Shown one piece after another: positions 25,101 to 33,509 of a stretch of DNA of 64,000 nt (its first letter is position 1; every line of letters starts with the position of its first letter). The position numbers and the translations under genes were made by a program. The DNA lies in the NCBI RefSeq assembly GCF_041260665.1, contig NZ_JBGCCT010000045.1, positions 1 through 64,000 on the forward strand, written 5' to 3'. The notes below the pieces were generated by a model. The model was not told where the DNA came from, did not search any database, and saw only the letters and a list, made by a program, of their open reading frames with translations. The stretch is from Catenulispora sp. GP43 (GTDB lineage Bacteria > Actinomycetota > Actinomycetes > Streptomycetales > Catenulisporaceae).

Positions 25101-26713
25101 GCAGAGTCGCCGCCTCGGGAGCCGAGTCGGAATGGGCTTACGATGCCGCCGGGCGCGCCATCGGACTGACTGCCGGTACCGGCCACCTGGACCTCATAAT
25201 CGATGCCGCGGGACGGCAGACCCATCGTGGGTTCGGTGCCGACAGTTGGCTGATCCGACAGTATGACGGCGCCGGGAGGCCTGTCGGTGAACGCCTCCAG
25301 CGTGGCGGTCCGCAGGCGAATGACGGGCTAGGCGGTGCCAGCCTCACCGAGCCAGAAGTGATTCTCAGCCGGTCCTGGGCGTGGCGGCCCGACGGTGTTC
25401 CGATCGAGATCCAAGACAGCATTCGGGGCACTCGTCTCATCACCTCCGACACATCCGGGCGTGTCACTGCAATCAGCGCGCAGGACTGGAGTGAGACATA
25501 CGCGTACGACGCCTATGGAAACCTGACGACCACCGGGAGAAGCGACGACGCGAGCAGCATGGGTGAACAGCCCAGCGCGAATCACCGCACACTGGTCCGC
25601 CAGCTCGGCCGCTCGCATCATGAGTACGACGAAACAGGGCGCCTGATACGCACCGTCCGCCGAACGTTGGACGGCCGACGCAAGACCTGGGACTACACCT
25701 GGGACTCCCAGGACCAACTGGTCGAAGCGGCCACTCCCGACCACGGCACCTGGCGCTACAGCTACGACCCGCTCGGGCGTCGTACCAGCAAACACCGGCT
25801 GGGAGCCGACGGCGCCGTCGCCGAGCAGATCCACTTCACGTGGGACGGCGCACGCCTGGCCGAACAAGCCACACGCGCCGACGACGGAACTCCCGTGGTC
25901 CTGACCTGGGACTACGATCCAGGAACCTTCCGGCCTGCGGTGCAGCGGCGACGGAGTTGGGTCGACGACGCAGACCAGAGCCGCATCGACGAGACCTTCC
26001 ACGCGATCGTCACCGACCTGATCGGCACACCCACCGAACTCGTCACACCAGACGGCCGGATCGCCTGGCGCACCATGACGACCCTGTGGGGTCGCACCAT
26101 CTCCACCAGCGCTGACGCCGGCCTGGACTGTCCACTTCGGTTTCCAGGGCAGTACTACGACGACGAGACCGGTCTGCACTACAACCTGCACCGCTACTAC
26201 AACCCTGACTCCGGTGCCTACCTCACCGCAGACCCGCTTGGCCTCGGCCCGTCACCGAACGACCATTCCTATGTCCTCAATCCGCTCGCGTTCTTCGACC
26301 CGCTCGGATTGTGTGAGACCGCGGAGCACGGCGGCGCAGAAGCACCTGTGCCAGGCCTTGCAACGCTGCACTACTATCCGGAAATAGGTGCGAAGGGGCA
26401 CTTCAGCATTGAGGTGACTGATGGTGCCAGAACTACTCATATGGATCTGTGGACGTTTCCAAGCCCTGGTGTCGTTCGACTCAATCCTCAGCTGCGTACA
26501 GCCCCGGGCACCTCGATTCCATTCGAAATCCCGGATACTAAGGCGGCTTTCAAATACATGGACGACACCCTTGGGCCAACAGAGTACGACGAATACAGCA
26601 ACAACTGCCTGACGTTCTGCACGAAGACGATGTCAGCCGGAGGGCTGGACGTCCCTACCGACAAAGCCGCGATGGTCTGGGCTAAGAAACTGCTGATCGG
26701 AGGAAAGCCATGA
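22139..26713 (+). CDS. RHS polymorphic toxin with type VII-like N-terminus and papain-like tip
   Basis: 1,524 residues. Residues 1-320: helical WXG-like module (W-I-GQTADAFK near 62), nearly the same as in the protein at 14823-16115. About 346-420: DUF6531-type start of the RHS shell (DPVDVVSGW...LPLVLRRAYASGY). About 540-1370: some 30 RHS/YD repeats of the form YDxxGR. About 1330-1390: the RHS core end, ETGLHYNLHRYYNPDSGAYL, then TADPLGL and FFDPLGLC. Residues about 1390-1524 are the variable toxin tip, with a GHFSIEV His near 1420 and NNCLTFC near 1487. The order His then Asn-Cys suggests a circularly permuted papain/NlpC-like (LRAT/PPPDE-like) enzyme. The tip DNA is AT-richer than the shell, as expected of exchanged tips. 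Likely a contact-dependent antibacterial toxin exported by a type VII-like route. Confidence 0.92.
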   Translation: MVRPSGWDILGLDGDPTPGVVESVQALAKQFGDFAHDVESAYRSLNSFGGDAAALQWIGQTADAFKSNFGPLPGRLQKLYTSYSEASDALSAYAPKLQAAQAKADSALRQAQDAQVDLQRATTNANTAEGDLKSAQQNHAAAPNPQAVTDAQAAHDSAQKNLDDAKNRMAGLTAQAHQAHDDRITAAKECAKALHHAQSDGIHNKHWWQHIGADLAKWGGKVAEVANEIAPALDVLALATSWIPGVDVVTAGLAEADNLVALAGTGLQISGDAMQGHFGDALMGAGMLGATFLGGKALGALGGKVLGKLGGEAEGEERSLVGDEENAVGEEARTADGNQEAQTELDPVDVVSGWMLTDATDVELPGVLPLVLRRAYASGYTTGRLFGPGWSSTLDQRLSVNEAGIHFAGDDAQRLDYPVPVDEFEVLPKRGRRWPLVWDRQTDEIRISDSWSGKTYHFSAVHYQDSAGQIRDLTAISDRNGNQIRIVRDAHGTPQMVEHPGYQIVVDSGLTATGPRITALRLVDGPARSGSQSEVTLRRFDYDERGRLVGVVDSSGLPLRYEWDEQSRIAGWEDRSGYRYAYHYDHLGRVVRGEGEFLPGTFSYDPSNQTTLVTDSLGHQTRYRYDENGHVCAETDPLGNTQLSETDRDGRILSRTDPLGNKTTFEYDEAGDVHRVIEADGAVTSFAYNALHQPVEATGPDGATWRRKYDERGNPIAVIDPAGAVTRFEYTPTGSLLTSMDALGATTWFTTDTAGLVVAQTDPLGNTTHAVRDHAGRVIQVTDPLGAITRFEWSPEGLPVSRTDPSGATVRWRHDANGRLLEAVDPIGAITSFEPGPMGTLTARTGPDGVRHTFRYDGELNLLAVTKPDSGTWTYSYDATGRLAEETDFVGRRLGYSYDAAGRMVQRTTGAGQVVALVRDDVGRVVARHTPEGEYRYTYDAAGRMAEATGPGDSVLAYEHDPLGRVVAETVNGHTTRHAYDAVGRRIRRVAASGAESEWAYDAAGRAIGLTAGTGHLDLIIDAAGRQTHRGFGADSWLIRQYDGAGRPVGERLQRGGPQANDGLGGASLTEPEVILSRSWAWRPDGVPIEIQDSIRGTRLITSDTSGRVTAISAQDWSETYAYDAYGNLTTTGRSDDASSMGEQPSANHRTLVRQLGRSHHEYDETGRLIRTVRRTLDGRRKTWDYTWDSQDQLVEAATPDHGTWRYSYDPLGRRTSKHRLGADGAVAEQIHFTWDGARLAEQATRADDGTPVVLTWDYDPGTFRPAVQRRRSWVDDADQSRIDETFHAIVTDLIGTPTELVTPDGRIAWRTMTTLWGRTISTSADAGLDCPLRFPGQYYDDETGLHYNLHRYYNPDSGAYLTADPLGLGPSPNDHSYVLNPLAFFDPLGLCETAEHGGAEAPVPGLATLHYYPEIGAKGHFSIEVTDGARTTHMDLWTFPSPGVVRLNPQLRTAPGTSIPFEIPDTKAAFKYMDDTLGPTEYDEYSNNCLTFCTKTMSAGGLDVPTDKAAMVWAKKLLIGGKP

Positions 26714-27066
26714 CCGCCAAGCCAGAAATCCGGGGATCGCAGATGCTCGGCACGTTGGACCAGATTCTGCACTATGACAACACCTCGTTGCGCGCCGTCG
26801 AGCTTGTGGGGCGTGGCATCAGTGCGAAGGCGCGATGCACGTTCGTCTCGGCAGAGGACAAGACCAGAGATTCGTCCGGCCTATCGCATGCAGAGCGGAT
26901 GGCCGCCGTCGACAAGCTGATCGAATTGGGTGACCTCGAGGACGAGCTGGAAGATCTCTGGCAGCAGAGGCGCGCAGACGAGCTGACCGCCGCCGACTTC
27001 GATGCAGCACTGCAAGACATCGTCCAACGGCTCGAAGCGTGGCCGGCGCACTTGGTGAAACCTTAG
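26710..27066 (+). CDS. Candidate immunity protein for the RHS toxin
   Basis: 118 residues, acidic and helical, with no signal peptide. The start overlaps the RHS stop (ATGA), the usual position of immunity genes behind polymorphic toxins. It contains ERMAAVDKLIELGDLEDELE and a C-terminal DFDAALQDIVQRLEAWP. No named immunity family was recognised, so the assignment rests on position and size. Confidence 0.75.
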   Translation: MTAKPEIRGSQMLGTLDQILHYDNTSLRAVELVGRGISAKARCTFVSAEDKTRDSSGLSHAERMAAVDKLIELGDLEDELEDLWQQRRADELTAADFDAALQDIVQRLEAWPAHLVKP

Positions 27067-27253
27067 AGCGACCTTGAAACGCAGGTCGCGACACCTGTGA
27101 GAGCAAGACGGCAGGCGACTTCAAGCCATCGATACCGTGTCGTTCCGCCGCCGGACAGGTTGCATGAAAGCCCCGGCTAAGGCGCAGTCCAGGTCCGGCT
27201 AAGGACCAGCTCGGCCGGAGGCGAGGAAACGCTAAGAACCCTCGACGACCCCC

Positions 27254-27277
27254 GAAGCAACACATCCACGTTGCTTC
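27254..27277 (+). promoter_or_regulatory. Hairpin directly before the sigma-like gene
   Basis: GAAGCAAC (27254-27261) and GTTGCTTC (27270-27277) form a perfect 8-bp stem with an eight-base loop. The ribosome binding site GGGAG follows within three bases and the ATG at 27290 within 13. The position suggests control of translation or an operator for the first gene of the conjugation cassette; a terminator for the upstream gene is the alternative. Confidence 0.5.
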
Positions 27278-27289
27278 CGGGAGTTCGCT

Positions 27290-28081
27290 ATGAGCACCAC
27301 CGCCCACACGACCTACACCGCGACCCGTTCTTCTTCCCCGGCCTCCTCGCCCTTCTACGCGGTCGAGTGCGCGTTCGAGCGTTTGGCGAGCGGGCCCAAC
27401 TCGCTGATCCTCGACGGCGCGCAGCTTGGCGAGCCGTTCCCCGCCGAACCCCTCACGCTGGACGCCGTCCGCAAGATCGTGCTGAAGCGGAGCAACCAGA
27501 TCGGTCCGCGCGATCGCGTGTGGGTAGAGCTCGTCCGCAACGCGCGTGCCCACGGCGGAGACTGGACGATCGCGGCGGTCGGGATGGCGCTGCCGGCGCT
27601 GAAGTGGCTGGGCGGTGCGTACGCCAATAAGTACGACGGCCACCCCGCTGACCTGGACGGCGAGATTCTGACCGGGTTCCTGGAGCACCTGGCCGAAATC
27701 GACATCGACCGTCCCGGCATCATGACCCGGCTCCGTTACGCCGCTCTGCGCGCGGCACGGCGCGCGGTCGACCAGGAGATCGGATACATGCGGTCGGCCG
27801 CGGTGGCCGAGGCGATGGAGCCGCACCTGCCGTGGGGCCACGAAGACCTGGTCCTCGCCAAGGCACAGTGCGAGGGAATCATCAGCGCCGCCGACGTGGA
27901 CCTGATCGGCATGACTCGGCTGGAAGACATCGATCTGGCCGAGGCCGCCGAGATGCTCGGCGTCACCCGGAACGCGGTCAAGATCCGCCGCCAGCGGGCC
28001 GAAGCGCGGCTGGTCGCATGGCTGCAGGGCCGGCGGGTGCCGTCGATGACGGACATGGCGCAATCGCGCGCTCGCGCTTGA
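27290..28081 (+). CDS. Sigma-70 region 4-like regulator at the head of the conjugation cassette
   Basis: 263 residues. The C-terminal 60 residues (LEDIDLAEAAEMLGVTRNAV, then KIRRQRAEARL) form a sigma-70 region 4-type helix-turn-helix. A helical central part, including RLRYAALRAARRAVDQEIGY, could correspond to a divergent region 2 or be unrelated. The N-terminal 30 residues are Ser/Thr rich. Similar proteins sit before type IV secretion genes on actinobacterial integrative elements and probably control them. Whether it binds RNA polymerase as a sigma factor cannot be told. Confidence 0.75.
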   Translation: MSTTAHTTYTATRSSSPASSPFYAVECAFERLASGPNSLILDGAQLGEPFPAEPLTLDAVRKIVLKRSNQIGPRDRVWVELVRNARAHGGDWTIAAVGMALPALKWLGGAYANKYDGHPADLDGEILTGFLEHLAEIDIDRPGIMTRLRYAALRAARRAVDQEIGYMRSAAVAEAMEPHLPWGHEDLVLAKAQCEGIISAADVDLIGMTRLEDIDLAEAAEMLGVTRNAVKIRRQRAEARLVAWLQGRRVPSMTDMAQSRARA

Positions 28082-28184
28082 GCGGGGTCAAAAGATCTCG
28101 TCCGAGGTTCTGTAGACCCTGCTCCAGCACGGCCTGCGGCCTTTGTGAGTGAGAAGAAGTCCTCACCGCCCTCAGGAGGCCGCC

Positions 28185-28550
28185 TTGCACTCCGACACCA
28201 CCCATCGCCGCCAGGCCGTGCTGTTGCTCGCCGCTTCGGCCGCCGCGTCGCTGTTCGTCTGCGCCAAAGCACACGCGGCGACGGTCCCGGTCCACTCGCA
28301 GGTCCTGGCCGTGGCCACGATCGAGCAGGTCATCAGCAATTTGCGGACCTGGCTCGTCGGGCTGCTGGCCAGCCTGGCGACCGTGTTCCTGACCATCGGC
28401 GGGGCCCGCTACCTGATGGCCGGCGGCGACCCAGCCGAGGTTGAGAAGGGGAAGACCGCCCTGAAGTCGGCGGCCTTCGGCTACGCCTTGGCCGTCCTGG
28501 CCCCGGTCGTTGTCACCGTCCTGCAGCACCTCGTCGGCGCAGGCAGCTGA
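28185..28550 (+). CDS. VirB2/TrbC-like pilin subunit
   Basis: 121 residues from a TTG at 28185, chosen because AGGAGG lies five bases upstream. A signal peptide ends near AHA-AT (about residue 32). Two hydrophobic segments follow (WLVGLLASLATVFLTIGGA and AAFGYALAVLAPVVVTVLQ), joined by a loop RYLMAGGDPAEVEKGKTAL typical of actinobacterial conjugation pilins. The protein is expected to form the pilus or pore of the type IV system encoded downstream. Confidence 0.82.
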   Translation: MHSDTTHRRQAVLLLAASAAASLFVCAKAHAATVPVHSQVLAVATIEQVISNLRTWLVGLLASLATVFLTIGGARYLMAGGDPAEVEKGKTALKSAAFGYALAVLAPVVVTVLQHLVGAGS

Positions 28551-28597
28551 CCTGCGCCGTTCGCTCTCGTTCCATCCAGTCCACGGAGACCACACTG

Positions 28598-28867
28598 ATG
28601 AACCGTCCGACCCGCCGTGCCCTGACTGCGATCGCCGCGATCAGCAGCCTCGCCTTCACCGGGCTCAGCACATCCGCCTGCGCGGCCAAGCACACCGTGC
28701 CCAAGGCACACGTCATCACGATCCCCGCTCCAGACCAGGTCTCCGACGTCTTCCGCGCCGGCAATTGCCCGTGGCTGCAGATGCTCCAGAACTCCGAAGC
28801 CCAGGTCTACAACATGCTGATCTCATCGCCTCTTTGTGCCGACAAGCACTCGATGGCCGGCAACTGA
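28598..28867 (+). CDS. Small exported protein of the conjugation cassette
   Basis: 89 residues with a signal peptide (MNRPTRRALTAIAAISSLAF) ending near STSACA. The Cys could be a weak lipobox, but the residues before it (T-S-A) are not canonical. The mature part of about 60 residues contains two further Cys (GNCPW, SPLCAD), which may pair. No family recognised. Placed between the pilin and the VirB6-like gene, it may be a VirB7-like stabiliser. Confidence 0.65.
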   Translation: MNRPTRRALTAIAAISSLAFTGLSTSACAAKHTVPKAHVITIPAPDQVSDVFRAGNCPWLQMLQNSEAQVYNMLISSPLCADKHSMAGN

Positions 28868-28868
28868 C

Positions 28869-30755
28869 ATGAACCAGATCGCGTGTTGCACCGGCCGGGC
28901 GGTCAGAGCGCTGACGGTCGCCACGGGCGGTGCGGCCGCAATCGTGGTGATCGTCGCGTGCACGGCGAGGGCCGATCCAGGCCCGGCCCCGACGCCACCG
29001 GTGGTCGTCACGACGCCGGGCGCGACGCCGAGCCCGCTGACACCCGGCATCTACGGCCCGCTCGTCGGCGGCGGGACCATGGCCCCGCCGCCGCAGCCGA
29101 TGGGCACCGATACGCCGCAGAGCTCCGATCCCGGCTTCTTCGACATCCCCGGCCAGATCGAGAAGGCGATCAACAGCTGGTTCGGGAATCTGGTGAAGTC
29201 TGCGCTTGGACCGGTGCTGAAGCTCGTGAGCTCGGTGCTGCTGTCCTCGCCGGATGTGAGCGACGGCCGGATCGCCGAGGTGTGGACAGGAACGCTGGTC
29301 ACCGCCAACACGCTCTACGCCCTGTTCGTCCTGGTCGGCGGCGTCATCGTGATGAGTCACGAGACCGTGCAGTCGCGCTACAGCCTCAAACAGATCGCAC
29401 CGCGCCTGGTGGTCGGCGTCATCGCCTCGAACGCCTCGCTGTGGGCGATCGAGCAAAGTGTCTCGCTGGGGAACGCACTGTCGGCCGCGATCCTGGATCG
29501 GCCGGTGTCGGCTGAGGGGATCGGCGCTCAGCTGACGTCGATGATCGTGGACAAGATCTTCTTGTCTGGCGGCGTTGGGACGTTGTTCATGATCCTGCTC
29601 GGCGGCGCTGTGGCAGTCCTCGGGCTGGCACTGCTGATCACCTACCTGATTCGCGCGGCGATCCTTATCGTGCTGACGGCGGGTGCGCCACTGGCGTTCG
29701 CCTGCCACGCTCTGCCGCAGACCGAGGGCCTGGCGAAGCTGTGGTGGCGCGGTGTGTTCGCATGCCTGGCCACGCAGTTCGGGCAGGCACTCGTCCTGAT
29801 CACCTGCCTGCAGATCTTCTTCGACCCCCACGCCGACCTCATCTTCGGTGTCCCGTCGGACGGCGGACTCATCGACTTGCTGCTCTGTCTGTGCCTGTTC
29901 TTCGTCCTCATCAAGATCCCGATCTGGGCGACGCGGATCGCGCTGGGACGGCAGCCGCTCGGAGGGACGATGGCCAGCGGGCTGCTGCGGAACTTCCTGT
30001 ACTACAAGGCGTTCATGGCGATGCGGGGCCGGGTCGGGCGCCGCCCGTCGCCGCCTCGCCGACCGCCGGGCGCCGCGTGGGTGAACCGTTCCCGGCCGGG
30101 TCCTCCTGCTCCAGGAGGTGGTCTGGCTCTGTTCGTGGGCCCGCGTCCGGGAGGGGCAGGACCGGGCGGCTGGTCGCCAGAGTCGCCGACAGTGACCGTG
30201 ACCCGGATCTGGCCGTCATCACCACCACCGCCACCTCAACCGACGCCGCCGGGCCGCGCGCCGATGAAGCCGCCTCCAACTCCACCTGCGCTCCCGCCTG
30301 GCAGAAGCGCCCGGTTGGATGCCCGGCACCGGGCGACCGTAGCTGCGCCACCGGTTCGCGGCCAGCAGCACGGGCTGTTCCCGCCAGTGGCCAGACCGGT
30401 AAGACAGCCTGCCGAATCGCCAGTGGCCGCCTCGGCGTCCCCGCGCTTGAGCTCTGGATTCCGGAACGACGCGTTGTTTCCGCCACCGAGATCGCAACGA
30501 GCGCAGGCACCGCGAGCAGCAGCTGCGCCCGTCCGTGCAGCGAGTAACTCCACCTCCACGTCCTCGCCGTTTGTCCCGATGTTCGTGTCCGCGGCGGACT
30601 ACGTCGAGCCGATGAAGAAACGCGGACCGAAAGCGCCGAAGGCAGCACCGCCGCGGCAGCCGCGAACCGTCCGTGCCTCGGCGCGCTGGCCTGCGCCCTA
30701 TCCGACAGTCCTGCCAGAACCCACTGAGCCCGGAAAGAAGGCAGATCCCTCATGA
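28869..30755 (+). CDS. VirB6/TrbL-like inner-membrane channel protein
   Basis: 628 residues from ATG 28869. An N-terminal hydrophobic signal-like segment (residues 15-35) precedes an extracellular Pro/Thr-rich stretch. Then about seven membrane helices between residues 90 and 375 (for example LYALFVLVGGVIVMS, GTLFMILLGGAVAVLGLALL, LLLCLCLFFVLIKIPIW) match TrbL/VirB6 proteins. A Pro/Gly/Arg-rich cytoplasmic tail of about 240 residues follows. The stop overlaps the next start (ATGA). The tail's composition is extreme, and a pair of compensating frame changes within it cannot be excluded. Confidence 0.82.
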   Translation: MNQIACCTGRAVRALTVATGGAAAIVVIVACTARADPGPAPTPPVVVTTPGATPSPLTPGIYGPLVGGGTMAPPPQPMGTDTPQSSDPGFFDIPGQIEKAINSWFGNLVKSALGPVLKLVSSVLLSSPDVSDGRIAEVWTGTLVTANTLYALFVLVGGVIVMSHETVQSRYSLKQIAPRLVVGVIASNASLWAIEQSVSLGNALSAAILDRPVSAEGIGAQLTSMIVDKIFLSGGVGTLFMILLGGAVAVLGLALLITYLIRAAILIVLTAGAPLAFACHALPQTEGLAKLWWRGVFACLATQFGQALVLITCLQIFFDPHADLIFGVPSDGGLIDLLLCLCLFFVLIKIPIWATRIALGRQPLGGTMASGLLRNFLYYKAFMAMRGRVGRRPSPPRRPPGAAWVNRSRPGPPAPGGGLALFVGPRPGGAGPGGWSPESPTVTVTRIWPSSPPPPPQPTPPGRAPMKPPPTPPALPPGRSARLDARHRATVAAPPVRGQQHGLFPPVARPVRQPAESPVAASASPRLSSGFRNDALFPPPRSQRAQAPRAAAAPVRAASNSTSTSSPFVPMFVSAADYVEPMKKRGPKAPKAAPPRQPRTVRASARWPAPYPTVLPEPTEPGKKADPS

Positions 30756-31671
30756 CCGACGACGACCTGCACGGCTACCGGACGGTCCGCATCCCCGGAA
30801 ACATCGAGAAGGAGGATCAGATCATCGGATCGCTGACGATGCGCCAAGTGGCCGTCATCGGCGGCACCGGTGCCGTCCTCTGGTGCTTGTGGATGGCAGT
30901 CCGGACCTGGGTTCCAGCTCTATTGTTCGTGGCCCCGTGGCCCCGTGGCTGCTGGTGCTGTTCGTGGTGGCGCTGTCGGTGAGCATGAATAGGGACGGCG
31001 TCAGCGTTGACCGGCTGTTGCTGGCGGCTCTGAAACAGGCCGCCTCCCCGCGTCGGCAGGTGCCTGCTCCTGAAGGTGTTCGGAAACCGCCGACCTTCAT
31101 CACCGCGGCGATGCGCGGTCGCACGAAGCCACCCGTGTCTCTGAACCTCCCGGTCCGTACGGTGACCGAATCCGGGACCATCCGCCTCGGCCCAGACGGC
31201 GTGAGTTCGCTCGCCGAGTCCTCGACCGTGAACTTCGCTCTCCGCACGCATGCCGAGCAGGAGGTGCTGATCGGCGGGTTCGCGCGTTGGCTCAACACCC
31301 TGACCGGGTCGGTCCAGATCGTCTCCCGCACAACTCCGGCCGACCTGGGCGACCAAGTGGCGCTGCTGCGCGAGCGTGCCGGCGGCTTACCGCATCCGTT
31401 GCTGGAGCAGGCCGCCCTCGACCACGCGGACTTCCTGGATGATCTCGCATCCCGGCGCACGCTGATGGACCGCAAAGTCCTCATCGCCACGCACGAATCA
31501 GACCCTAAGGCCGAGCAACGACTGCTGCGCCGAACCCACGACAGCTCCGCCGTGCTCGCCGGATGCGAGTTGAACGTCACCGTCCTCGACGCGGTGGCCG
31601 CGACCGACGTTCTCGGCGCGGCTCTCGACCCCGACCGATCCGCCACGACCAGGACAGGAGCCCCCCGATGA
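30752..31671 (+). pseudogene. PrgI-like conjugation protein, frameshifted by an 8-bp tandem duplication
   Basis: The N-terminal 60 codons from ATG 30752 (YRTVRIPGNIEKEDQIIG, then MRQVAVIGGTG) are PrgI-like, with a membrane hairpin. After about 30940 the protein continues in another frame (LLVLFVVALSVSMNRDGVSV onward) for some 240 residues and ends at 31671. The break falls on GTGGCCCC repeated twice (30929-30944). Removing one copy joins the frames exactly as LFVAP-WLLVLFVV. As written, translation stops early at 30982. The C-terminal domain, including TVNFALRTHAEQEVLIGGFA, matches what is usually seen just before VirB4 in actinobacterial elements. Either the gene is inactive or the duplication is a sequencing or assembly artefact or a reversible switch. 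Confidence 0.85.
30929..30944 (+). repeat. 8-bp tandem duplication GTGGCCCC x2
   Basis: Two adjacent copies of GTGGCCCC, followed by GTGG, the start of a third. Deleting one copy restores the reading frame of the PrgI-like gene. Confidence 0.9.
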
Positions 31672-33509
31672 TCAGCCCGGCTCCGACTGCACTCGGCGTC
31701 CTGTCACCTCGCTCGCGCAGGTGCCGCACCCGCGAGAACAGCGTCGACATCGGCCTGAGCCCGGCCAGCCTGGAAGTCAGCGCGAAGCGGCTCCGGATCG
31801 GCGAGACCTACGCCGCCACGTTCGCCGTCACCGGCTATCCGGCCGAGGTCGCCGCCGGATGGCTGGAACCGCTGCTCGCGTTCCCCGCCAGGATCGACGT
31901 CTCCATCCACATCGATCCGGTGCCCGCTCCCGTCGCCGCTGACCGGCTCCGCAAGCAACGCGCACGCCTGGAATCCGGACGTCGGGCGTCGGCGGAGAAG
32001 GGGCGGCTCGACGACCCGGAGACCGAGGCCGCCGCCGACGACGCGCGTGAACTGGCTTACCGCGTGGCGTGCGGGGAGGGGAAGCTGTTCGCGGTCGGCG
32101 TATATCTGACGATCGCTGCCGACTCCGAACATGAACTCGCCGACACCTGCGCGGCGGTGAAGTCGGTCGCAGATGGGATGCTGCTGCGCTTGGTCCCCGC
32201 GACCTTCCGCACCGTTGCCGGCTGGTGTTCCACGCTGCCGCTAGGCCTGGACCTGTTGAGGCTGCGCCGTACCTTCGACACCGAAGCCTTGGCGACGGTG
32301 TTCCCTTTCACCTCGGCCGATCTGCCGCTGCCGTCTGGCGGTGCTTCCGGCCGTAACGCTCCGGGGCCGGTTCTCTATGGGGCGAATGGCACGGGCTCGG
32401 GGCTGGTCGTGTGGGACCGCTGGGCCTGCGACAACCACAACTCCGTCGTCCTGGCCCGCTCTGGCGCCGGCAAGTCGTACTTCACCAAGCTCGACATCCT
32501 GCGCTCGCTATATCAGGGCGTGCAGGTGCTGGTCGTCGACCCGGAGCAGGAGTACACCCGTCTGGCTGACGCCGTCGGCGGAACGATCGTGGAACTCGGA
32601 GCCCCCGGCGTCCGGGTCAACCCGCTGGACCTGCCCAAGAGAGCGTCCGGTAGCCCGGACATGGTGCGGCGTCGTGCGCTCTTCGTCCACTCCGTCGTCG
32701 CGGTTCTGCTCAGCGCCGAGCTGACTGGTGGCCAGCGCGCAGCGCTGGATGCGGCGATCCTGTCGGCCTACGCTCACGCCGGGATCATCGACGATCCTCG
32801 GACTCACGCACGCCCAGCGCCGACGTTGAAGGACGTCGTCGAGCTACTGGCGCGAGCCGACAGCGCGGAGGCCACATCGCTGGCTGAACGGCTGACCCCG
32901 CACACGACGGGATCGTTCTCCGGCCTGTTCGACGGTCCCACGACGACGGCTGCCGACGGCCACCTCGTCGTGTTCGCCCTACGACAGCTTCCGGACGAGC
33001 TGAAGGCGATCGGCACCCTGCTGACGTTGGACGCGATCTGGCGCACCGTGTCCGATCCGGAGCACAGGCAGCGGCGTCTCGTCGTGGTTGACGAGGCCTG
33101 GCTGCTGATGAAGGAGCCGGCCGGGGCGCGGTTCCTGTTCCGCATGGCTAAGGCGGCCCGCAAACAGTGGGCCGGGTTGGCGGTCGTCACCCAGGACGCC
33201 GCAGACCTGCTCGGAACGGATCTGGGTAAGGCGGTCGTGGCAAACGCCGCGACTCAGATCCTGCTGCGTCAGGCTCCGCAAGCGATCGACCACGTCGCCG
33301 CCGCCTTCCGGCTGTCCGCAGGTGAGAAGGCTTACTTGCTCTCTGCGACACGGGGAAGTGGCCTCATCGCCTCGGGGACGTCCAGGGCAGCCTTTACGGC
33401 CATCTCGTCCGATCAAGAACACATTCTGGCGACTTCGGATCCGGCAGAGATCGAAGCCATGGCTGCGCGGAACCCGAACGCCATCGATGAAGAGGAGTCG
33501 CCGTGGTAA
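31668..33509 (+). CDS. VirB4/TraE-family conjugation ATPase
   Basis: 613 residues from the ATG at 31668, which overlaps the previous stop (ATGA). The C-terminal AAA domain has Walker A ARSGAGKSYF (about 263-272), the conserved VLVVDPEQEYTRLAD, Walker B LVVVDEAWLLM (about 465-475) and GLAVVTQDAADLL, all typical of VirB4. The N-terminal 240 residues contain the CagE/TrbE-like TLPLGLDLLRLRRTFDTEAL. It powers assembly of the type IV channel at the inner membrane face. The frame is intact. Confidence 0.93.
   Translation: MISPAPTALGVLSPRSRRCRTRENSVDIGLSPASLEVSAKRLRIGETYAATFAVTGYPAEVAAGWLEPLLAFPARIDVSIHIDPVPAPVAADRLRKQRARLESGRRASAEKGRLDDPETEAAADDARELAYRVACGEGKLFAVGVYLTIAADSEHELADTCAAVKSVADGMLLRLVPATFRTVAGWCSTLPLGLDLLRLRRTFDTEALATVFPFTSADLPLPSGGASGRNAPGPVLYGANGTGSGLVVWDRWACDNHNSVVLARSGAGKSYFTKLDILRSLYQGVQVLVVDPEQEYTRLADAVGGTIVELGAPGVRVNPLDLPKRASGSPDMVRRRALFVHSVVAVLLSAELTGGQRAALDAAILSAYAHAGIIDDPRTHARPAPTLKDVVELLARADSAEATSLAERLTPHTTGSFSGLFDGPTTTAADGHLVVFALRQLPDELKAIGTLLTLDAIWRTVSDPEHRQRRLVVVDEAWLLMKEPAGARFLFRMAKAARKQWAGLAVVTQDAADLLGTDLGKAVVANAATQILLRQAPQAIDHVAAAFRLSAGEKAYLLSATRGSGLIASGTSRAAFTAISSDQEHILATSDPAEIEAMAARNPNAIDEEESPW

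Noticed and set aside
23666-25225. 519-codon open frame on the minus strand inside the RHS gene
   Set aside because: Shadow of the YD repeats; the repetitive translation mirrors the periodic codons of the sense strand.
29000-30755. Frameshift in the Pro-rich tail of the VirB6-like gene
   Set aside because: The tail is compositionally odd, but the frame stays open to an ATGA overlap with the next gene and no single position could be shown to be wrong.
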